This document shows positions 57,407 through 64,000 of a DNA stretch of 64,000 nucleotides, piece by piece. How positions within the stretch are numbered: position 1 is the stretch's first letter; each line of letters starts with the position of its first letter. The stretch comes from Gnetum montanum (lineage: Eukaryota > Streptophyta > Gnetopsida > Gnetales > Gnetaceae). The notes beneath the pieces are model-generated. The model was given only the letters and a program-made list of their open reading frames with translations, was not told the origin of the DNA and did not search any database. Where the stretch lies: positions 62,001 to 126,000 of the forward strand of contig MNCI01020803.1 in assembly GCA_015680685.1 (NCBI GenBank), given 5' to 3'. The translations under genes were made by a program, and so were the position numbers.

Positions 57407-60003
57407 ATGAGCTTGGGGATAGCCCGTCCCTTGCAACATGTGATGGATCCTAAGCAACCACCCAACCTAGTGCCAATACCACGGTAGTCTCGATGACTGC
57501 AACATCAATCACCTAAATGCATGGTCCATGATGAAGAGCGATATAACTTCTTATATGCAAGAATCCAAGCAAGCCTACTGCTAGATTATCAAGAATTCAA
57601 AGAAAAGCATAACTTTGAAATTATTCACTAGAATGGGAGGGAGTTCCTTCCTACTCCTGATGCCATCATACCACTCACTAAAATGTTTCAATGGATATTG
57701 AATCAACATATTCGACTAAGTGGGTCAAAAGAGCGAGACACAACATCTTACTATGAGGAACCCCTTCAGGATGGGTAAGAGAAATTTGAGTCCGATTCTA
57801 AAAGTGGTGGCCCACTTTACACCATAACTTCATAGATCACTTCTGTGTTATATCCACACCAATTACAGTCCTCTTCCTCTTTTGCGATAGCTACAACACT
57901 TTTACAGTCCAAGCCTTCCTTGGTGGTGGGTAGCCACCAAATGTTGTCAACACAACAACATGTAGGGTCTCTAGCTTTGTTTTCCTTTATCATCCCTTCA
58001 TAATCCGTTCAAGTTGTGCAGCCAATGTCTGTAATGCCTATGCTACCATATGTACATACCATGCCTCCATCATAACTGCAAATAAGCCCTATTTCCATGG
58101 CCTCTTTTATGCCAATTCCACCATCAATAGTAGCCCCAACCTCAACTATGTAGTGGCCAATGACGTCCTTTCCTACCATCCAAATGCCTTAGGTGCCACA
58201 ATATGTGCAACCTTAAATGTATCAAGCCTCACATATGGTGCAACCAACCACGAGGCTATGGACTACTCTAGCAATGGGACAAGCAACCATTCCCATAGCA
58301 CCACCAATGGTGGTCACTCCAACAACAACACCCATAGGATTGTGGACTAGCACTACCAATGGAAGTGGCTCTGATAGCACCCCCAATGGGACCAATGGCT
58401 ACACCAATAGCACCACTCATAATGCTTGCATTGGCAGTACCACTAGCAATTCAACTCACGCAACCTTATATAGCATCCCTAGGTCTGAACCAAGCCTTTT
58501 AGCTCATTTAGACCATCACCAATGAAGTCAAGAAGCTTAAAGCTGTCAGCTCTAAAATAGTCCAAGTAATGGACTTTTATCCTGATGACCCAATTAGCCC
58601 AGTTGTTCCCTATTGGGGTACAACTTCCCTAGTTCACAAAATAAAATGGATAGGGTGATTTGAACGCCCATCTAGTTACTTTTAGATTTGATTTTTTATT
58701 ACTACAACCATGGCCACATACAATCATCCATGTTTTTGCCATGTCATTAACTGGCAAAGCTTTGGACTAGTATCGTCCACTTCCTCATGCATCTATTTCA
58801 ACATTAGAAGAATTGTTAAGTCACTTTGTCACTCACTTCAAGTATAACTTGAAGCCAGAGGTCACCTTAGACCAACTTATGAATGTCAAACAGGAATCGT
58901 TAGAATCTGTCCAGAAATTCATACAGTGCTGGAGTGCTGCCTTAAATGAAATTCATGAGCCAATTGCGGAAGCCCATTTACTTGCTATTTTCATGGGTGC
59001 TATGAATGACTTTATTAAGTCTAAGCTATATTATTTAGTTTCATTCTCTCTTAGCTAGGCTTTTGCACAAACAAAAAATATACAAGATGCAGCAGAAGCT
59101 AGTAAAGAGCCAGCCTATGCAGCTTATAAAAACGCACATGTGAAGAAAGAAAAGGAAAAGTGCAAGGCTGCAACAACAACTATGGCCACTATAGCTAATG
59201 AAACTAAGCCCAATAACAATAAGCAGGCAACCAAAATGCCTAAGCCCACGACCGCTACCACTAAAATGTCAAGATCTAGCAATGCGGGAGCTAGCCGACC
59301 CCATTGCCAACGACCATAGCACAAACTCTACCAAGGCCAAATTTTTTAGCATAAGCATCACTCTAAATACACCCCATTATCAATTAATTTGTTGAAGCTA
59401 TTGGACCAACTGTTGAATGCTTGGTGCATTCAATTTAAGCAAATGTCAAAGGAGGCCCATAAGCATCATGAGAGGTGTGGTGAAATCCTTCGAGACCCCT
59501 TTATAAGCATGCCTAACGAGTCTCCTATGCCTAAAAATTTTAGGCTTGAATGATTCTATAACTACCACCATTTGTGTGGTCATGATACCGACTATTTCCT
59601 GGGATTAAAAGATGACATCCAATGTATGATTGATCAAGGTAAGCTAGTTCTTGATGAAACTAGTCCTATCCAGCCAAAAAACCATTCAATGAACGTCTAC
59701 AAAGACCCATTGAACACTAATAATTTAGGCTACACTATTAATGTCATTAGCATTGATGATAGTATAGAATCTACACATAAGTCATTTTTGGTTCATGCAC
59801 ATTCTCAAGGTACTGCAGCTTCAGTGACACCTAGGCCACAGCCTTCTTTTGTTATTAAGAGGCCACCACAGGGGCTCGATACCCCTTTTGTAATTAAGGC
59901 CCCTCAATGTGCTATTGGAACAATGCAGGTGCCTTTTGTTATAAGGGTACCAAAGCATACAAACTCACCACCTACCCAGAGTCTGATGGCTGGAATTGTG
60001 TGA
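57407..60003 (+). pseudogene. gag: gag and linker of element D, unit 3
   Basis: Start MSLGIARPLQ at 57407. Proline-rich repeats lie at about 58250-58420. The gag domain (58560-59040) has multiple stops before LSHFVTHFKYNLKPEVTLD and VQKFIQCWSAALNEIHEPI. The zinc-knuckle position reads FYNYHHLCGHDTDYF. The linker PFVIKAPQ and PFVIRVPKH follow to about 60000. Confidence 0.85.
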
Positions 60004-61190
60004 CAACCTTTTTGCCTAAGAAAATGTGATTAGGGCCTAGTGGATAAGATAACTAGAGAGTGTACTGTGCTAGGCCCCCCTAAGCCCATCCCATTATCAG
60101 TGATTCCCATGGCCTCACAATTTAAAGATAAAATAGAAATGCATTCACAATAAGCAACTGCTGAGGCTCAAAAGCTTGCCGCTCAACCAAAAGCCAAGTC
60201 CACTTTTCTTCAAGGAATTTGTCTCTCAGGGCACATGGAGGAAATAAAAACTACAAAGCTACCGAGCATTGGGAAAGACTTTCTAGACACCCTTACATAA
60301 TTTAAACAAGCTCTAAAATAAAAAATACAAGATTAAGCTTGTATGATTTAATAATGACCTCCGTAGTGCACTGTGAAGCCTTGATCTACATGTTGGCATC
60401 TATACTTGTTAAAGAATACATTCTCATAGAGGAAATAACCATTCATGTTGTTATGCTTCCATCTACAGCTAAAGAAACACAAGCAACTTACTTGACTTTT
60501 CATGATGAAGCTATTAAAGCTGATTACGAAAAAGGTCACGTAACCACTGCCCCTATGTTCATAACGATTTGGATAGGTCAATACAAGATTCATAGGATGC
60601 ACATTGATGACGGAGCCACAACCAATGTGATCCCATTCCCTATTGTTGACAAGTTGGACCTAGTAAACTAGATCAAGCCCACAACAACTTCTTATCTAAA
60701 GTTCTTCAACGAGACATGCGTTGTGATCAAGAGGACCATCACTGTTAACTTTGTAGTAGGGGATCAATTCCCCACTAGTGTAGAATTCATTATGGTGGAA
60801 GAGATGTTTGGGTTCAATTTGATCTTAGGAAGATCTTAGTTAGCCCAGCTAAGGGTTGTGTCTTTGCTAATACACCAAGAAATCCATCTACCCTATATAG
60901 GTAGAGAAGTGGTGATCTTTGGTGATGATGTAGCCCCTTGGGCTAGAAATAACATAAATACGAAGTAGGGATCAGAGATAGAAATCTCTGAAGGTGTGCC
61001 ACTTGTCCACGTCGAAACCCAATGTTGCCCTGCTAATAAGCCTGACAGAACTGATGACTTGCACAAAAAAACTAAATGGGAAATTTTACCTTTCTCAACA
61101 GTTAATGATAACTTAGAGGAATATCATTTTAAGTCCTCCAGGCCATACACCTCACCTAACCCACATCGGGTTAGGAAACAGTTACACAAT
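60004..61190 (+). pseudogene. Aspartic protease of element D, unit 3
   Basis: LYDLIMTSVVHCEALIYML at 60340 precedes the protease: HRMHIDDGATTNVIPFPIV keeps the DDG active-site-like motif (about 60600-60650). A TAG at 60669 interrupts, then NLILGRS with TAG at 60837. The tail YTSPNPHRVRKQLHN ends at TAG 61191-61193, close to RKIKKLLNQ in element A. Confidence 0.85.
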
Positions 61191-61296
61191 TAGTGCATGA
61201 TCCTATTTTACTTCTCTAATTCTTTTTCTTTTAACATTGTTCCTTGTACAGACTTCAATTTTGCATTGTGTTTACCTTTTATGTTAATTAAACTAG

Positions 61297-61545
61297 CTAT
61301 GGCTTAAAATGGCCTTAAAATAACTATGGTCCGAAATGACCTTAAACTAGCTATGGCCCAGAATGGCCTTAAACTATCTCATAGCCTACCAAGGCCTAAA
61401 ACTGATAACCCACTCTTTGTGTTAACTACCCATGGCCCGAAATGGCCTTAAACTAGCCACAACCTAAAATGGCCTTAAACTAGCTATGGCCCAAAATGGC
61501 CTTAAACTAACTACAGCTTGAAATTACCTTAAACTATAACATGGG
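61297..61545 (+). repeat. Post-protease minisatellite, unit 3
   Basis: About nine units with the GGCCCRAAATGGCCTTAAAC core, about 100 bases after the protease stop, as in units 1 and 2. Confidence 0.9.
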
Positions 61546-61720
61546 GACCACAAGGGGCCTAAATACATCAACAAAAGCATTAGGCAAAGGAAATAAAACA
61601 AGCACTTTACTTTTCATTAAATTGCAAATACATTATCCAAAATCATGTCCACACTTAGAGTTGTAACATTGCCCAACAATAGGGATTACATTTTAAAATC
61701 ATAGAACATCAATGAAGAGG

Positions 61721-64000
61721 CTATGAGTCTTCTCCTATGTCCTTATCTACTACCCTGCTAGGTCCTACATCCTCGAAAGGATCCTGCATGAATCAAGAAT
61801 GGGACAATAAATCAATGAGTGAGCAAGGTAATACATAAGGCTATCATGAGATAAATTGTAATAAAGTAAAACTTAGCTAACTTGAGATTGGCATGCATCC
61901 ATATCTGGTGGTATCTTGTCAAGTCCTGATGCCAAGCGTTGAAGGATTTCTTCCTCAGTTAAATTTTCCCAATCTTCTTCTCCCAAATCAACGCTTGCTA
62001 AAATCTTTTCTTTCTCCACAGTCATCCATGTGGGTGACCCTAGAGAAAAGGTAGTAGAGGTGGCCTCCCCAGAAGGCATGGTTATCTCCCTCTTGGGAGA
62101 TTCACTCACGACTAAATGCTTCGCAAATTTATCATAGGCTCGAGTAGCACCAATTGCATCAAGGAACAACTCACAGCCATGCCATTCTATAGATGCATCT
62201 CTGTACTTTTCAAGATAAGTCGCACGTTTAATTTTATAAATGTGTTTGTGATTCTTCTGTGCATGCTCCCATTCATATGCCTTGGCACTATAATCTTTCC
62301 AATATTGATTTTTTTGTGCCAAGAGATTCATTTGCAAATGTTGTTCAATCACTTCGTGCATGGTCTCGTTTTTGCCTCATATAGTTGACCAATATCTAGT
62401 GTAATCAATTGCAGTCATATGCCAACTACCATCAAAATTCTCACAAGTGATTAGGAATTCATTCCATGATTGCAAGTCTTCTAGCTTAGCTACATGATTT
62501 GATTTTTCCTTCTTGAGCTTCTGAACTTGTTTCTAGAGGTCTTCATTGGCACATCTACACTCTCGCAATGATCATGTCGAGTGTAGCACACATTTACTTA
62601 CCTCATCATATATGTGACAAGGCACCTTTGTTACCTCTAGAGGGATTTTACGTACAACTTTGACTTCAACTACCTATTTTGTGTCCCATTTGAGCCATGA
62701 TGCTATTACACCAACATAGGAAAGTGTTAGTCATGGGACGGTAGAAAAAATGGTACAACACATAAAAAGAAAATTCCATAGCCCAAGCACACCTATCTCA
62801 AGGTCAATTTTCTTTAGGTGATCAATCATGTCATCTATTATGCCTTCCGTAAAGGAAAACTTATTTGGAGTTTCCGCCCATGACTCTAGGTGGAAAGTAG
62901 ATGAAGACTCAGGGCCCTTAGCAAGAGTAGTACCCATTGTGTAGTAAAGCATGTTAGTATCATGAAGAGGAGAGGAAAAATGAAAGGATAACATAAATGA
63001 TAGTGCAAAGCTCCTACCCAGCAAACCCTTAGGGCTGAAAGTGAGGAGGTCGTCCATCGGCACACTATCAAACAAATCAACAAACTCACCATCCTCAAAA
63101 TGTAGCCCCTCTTCTTCAAGTTGCCTTAAGAGTGTAGCGACTTCCTCTACTATCATATGTCCCTTAAATTGTGGGACATTATCTACAAAAAGATCCTCTG
63201 CAATAGGGGCCTCCTCCTCTATAGTAGAAGCCTCCTCTTCAACAACAGGAGCCTCCTTCTCAGCAATAGGGGCCTCTTCTTTGGAAGCCAAAGCCTGTTC
63301 CTCATCTGCCAAGCACAAGCCAAGATCAAGGCACTAGTCCAATAGAGATATGAAACCACAAAAAGGAAAAATAAGGTAACAAATAAGTTAGCTAAGGGAT
63401 ACTCGCCAATGAGCTCAAACTACACATTGCAAACTCTGATCCGTAGCCTTTTGTCCCTTCCTTCCCTCGCATGAGAGGGCTCTTCTACAAGACAAGGCTT
63501 CTTAATCTGCAATTTTGACTTTATTGTTTCTACAATGAGGCATTCTTCACTCACTATGTTGCCCATGTTGTTGGGGGCAGCCTCTCCAAATCCATCGCAT
63601 GCATGAAAAGAAAATCCTACCTGATCCTTGGTCGTCATTGAAAAATACTCCTTGATAGCTTCTGGAGGGTCTTGAGATTGGGTGATGCAAAATATGTGGC
63701 AAATCCATGGTTTGGATATCTTGGTACAATCTTGTATCACCCAAATCCTATTCTCCCGAACCATAAAAAATTTAGCAAACAGTCGCAAACAAGCAATCAA
63801 AAAAGTAAAGTGCACATGAAAACGTGTATCAAGTTTGCCCCATAGCCTAGTCATTTTCACTCGTAGGCCTTCTAAAAGATACTTAGCCCAATTATATCAT
63901 GTCCCCTCTTCCATTACATCTCTCATAATCCAAGTCTTCTCTACCCCAAGAATTTTCCCTTGGAAGAGCAACTTGGAAAAGGCATGAGCCCGGAAGATGG
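61721..64000 (-). pseudogene. Antisense multi-exon gene of element D (5' part beyond window)
   Basis: It reads right to left. The first visible exon (64000 to about 63420) has FRAHAFSKLL, YNWAKYLLEG and KPWICHIFCITQSQDPPEA, aligned with E3 of element A. Then acceptor CTTGGCAG (63307) and a Glu-rich repeat exon (EEAPIAEKEAPVVEEEA). The next exon ends DHLKKIDLEI at donor GATAG|GTGTGC (62793). The intron is 62703-62792 (90 bases; 92 in A, same phase). The exon 62702 to about 61876 has IDYTRYWS and SPTWMTVEKEKILASVDLG. The last exon is 61783-61721, ending DKDIGEDS and TAG. A few stops. The phosphatase-like exons of A would lie beyond 64000. Function unknown. Confidence 0.7.

Larger units (their letters stand above)
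56931..61915 (+). mobile_element. Element D tandem unit 3
   Basis: The same order as unit 2, with independent substitutions. Instead of joining another primer site after the GTGGTATC sequence at 61915, it continues into the body of the antisense gene. It is therefore the only unit attached to downstream element sequence in the window. Confidence 0.85.
47650..64000 (+). mobile_element. Element D: Tat/Ogre-like element with three tandem internal copies
   Basis: An LTR (to 49627) is followed by three head-to-tail copies of primer site, leader, gag, protease and minisatellite, each ending in the last exon of the antisense gene. The third copy continues into a longer antisense gene that leaves the window. 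Gag, protease, minisatellite, primer site and antisense gene are all homologous to element A but clearly diverged. No RT or integrase lies inside the window; they should follow after 64000 if the order matches A. Confidence 0.85.

Overview
The window looks like repeat-packed nuclear DNA of a seed plant with a very large genome, most likely a gymnosperm (conifer-type). I infer this from nested, decayed LTR retrotransposons, very long Tat/Ogre-like Ty3/gypsy elements, and an island holding a multi-exon TIR-NBS-LRR gene. Nothing bacterial, organellar or CRISPR-like was seen. There is one 576-base assembly gap, and several single Ns sit at suspicious joins.

Layout. 1-17720: element A, a Ty3/gypsy Tat/Ogre-type retrotransposon on the + strand. 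Its 5' LTR runs off the left edge and its 3' LTR ends at about 17720. Order: LTR, primer-binding site, hairpin minisatellite leader, gag-protease, minisatellite, a multi-exon ANTISENSE gene (6206-9860), a second minisatellite, RT/RNase H/second RNase H/integrase, a third minisatellite, 3' LTR. Element A sits inside the gag of element B (17721-24629), a different Ty3/gypsy element with protease, RT, RNase H, integrase and a 3' LTR that runs into the gap (24630-25205). 25206-27878 holds AT-rich DNA and a decayed subtilisin-like protease gene on the - strand. 27879-32590 is a decayed Ty1/copia element with both LTRs. 32591-40760 is the gene island: local tandem repeats, an apparently intact TIR-NBS-LRR gene (34055-38446; the exon model gives 1144 aa in frame), then an unrecognised two-exon gene (39543-40760). 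40761-43183 has no gene I can support. 43184-47610 is element C, a gag-only relative of B whose right side is an inverted copy of its own LTR/leader. From about 47650 to the end is element D, related to A: an LTR, then three tandem LTR-less copies of the primer-site-to-protease segment, and finally an antisense gene homologous to that of A, cut by the right edge.

Main result. Two diverged Tat/Ogre-type families (A and D) carry the same spliced antisense gene immediately downstream of gag-protease. In A it lies between protease and reverse transcriptase, where Ogre elements are known to have a pol intron. Seven exons can be modelled; reading phases agree at the junctions where I could test them, and one intron is conserved in position, phase and length between A and D. 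The 5'-most exons of the A copy resemble an NIF/FCP1-type HAD phosphatase domain whose catalytic acidic residues are replaced. The rest is a large protein I do not recognise, with an acidic stretch, a lysine-rich stretch and a coiled-coil-like region. These readings come from translation and alignment by eye; no database search was possible.
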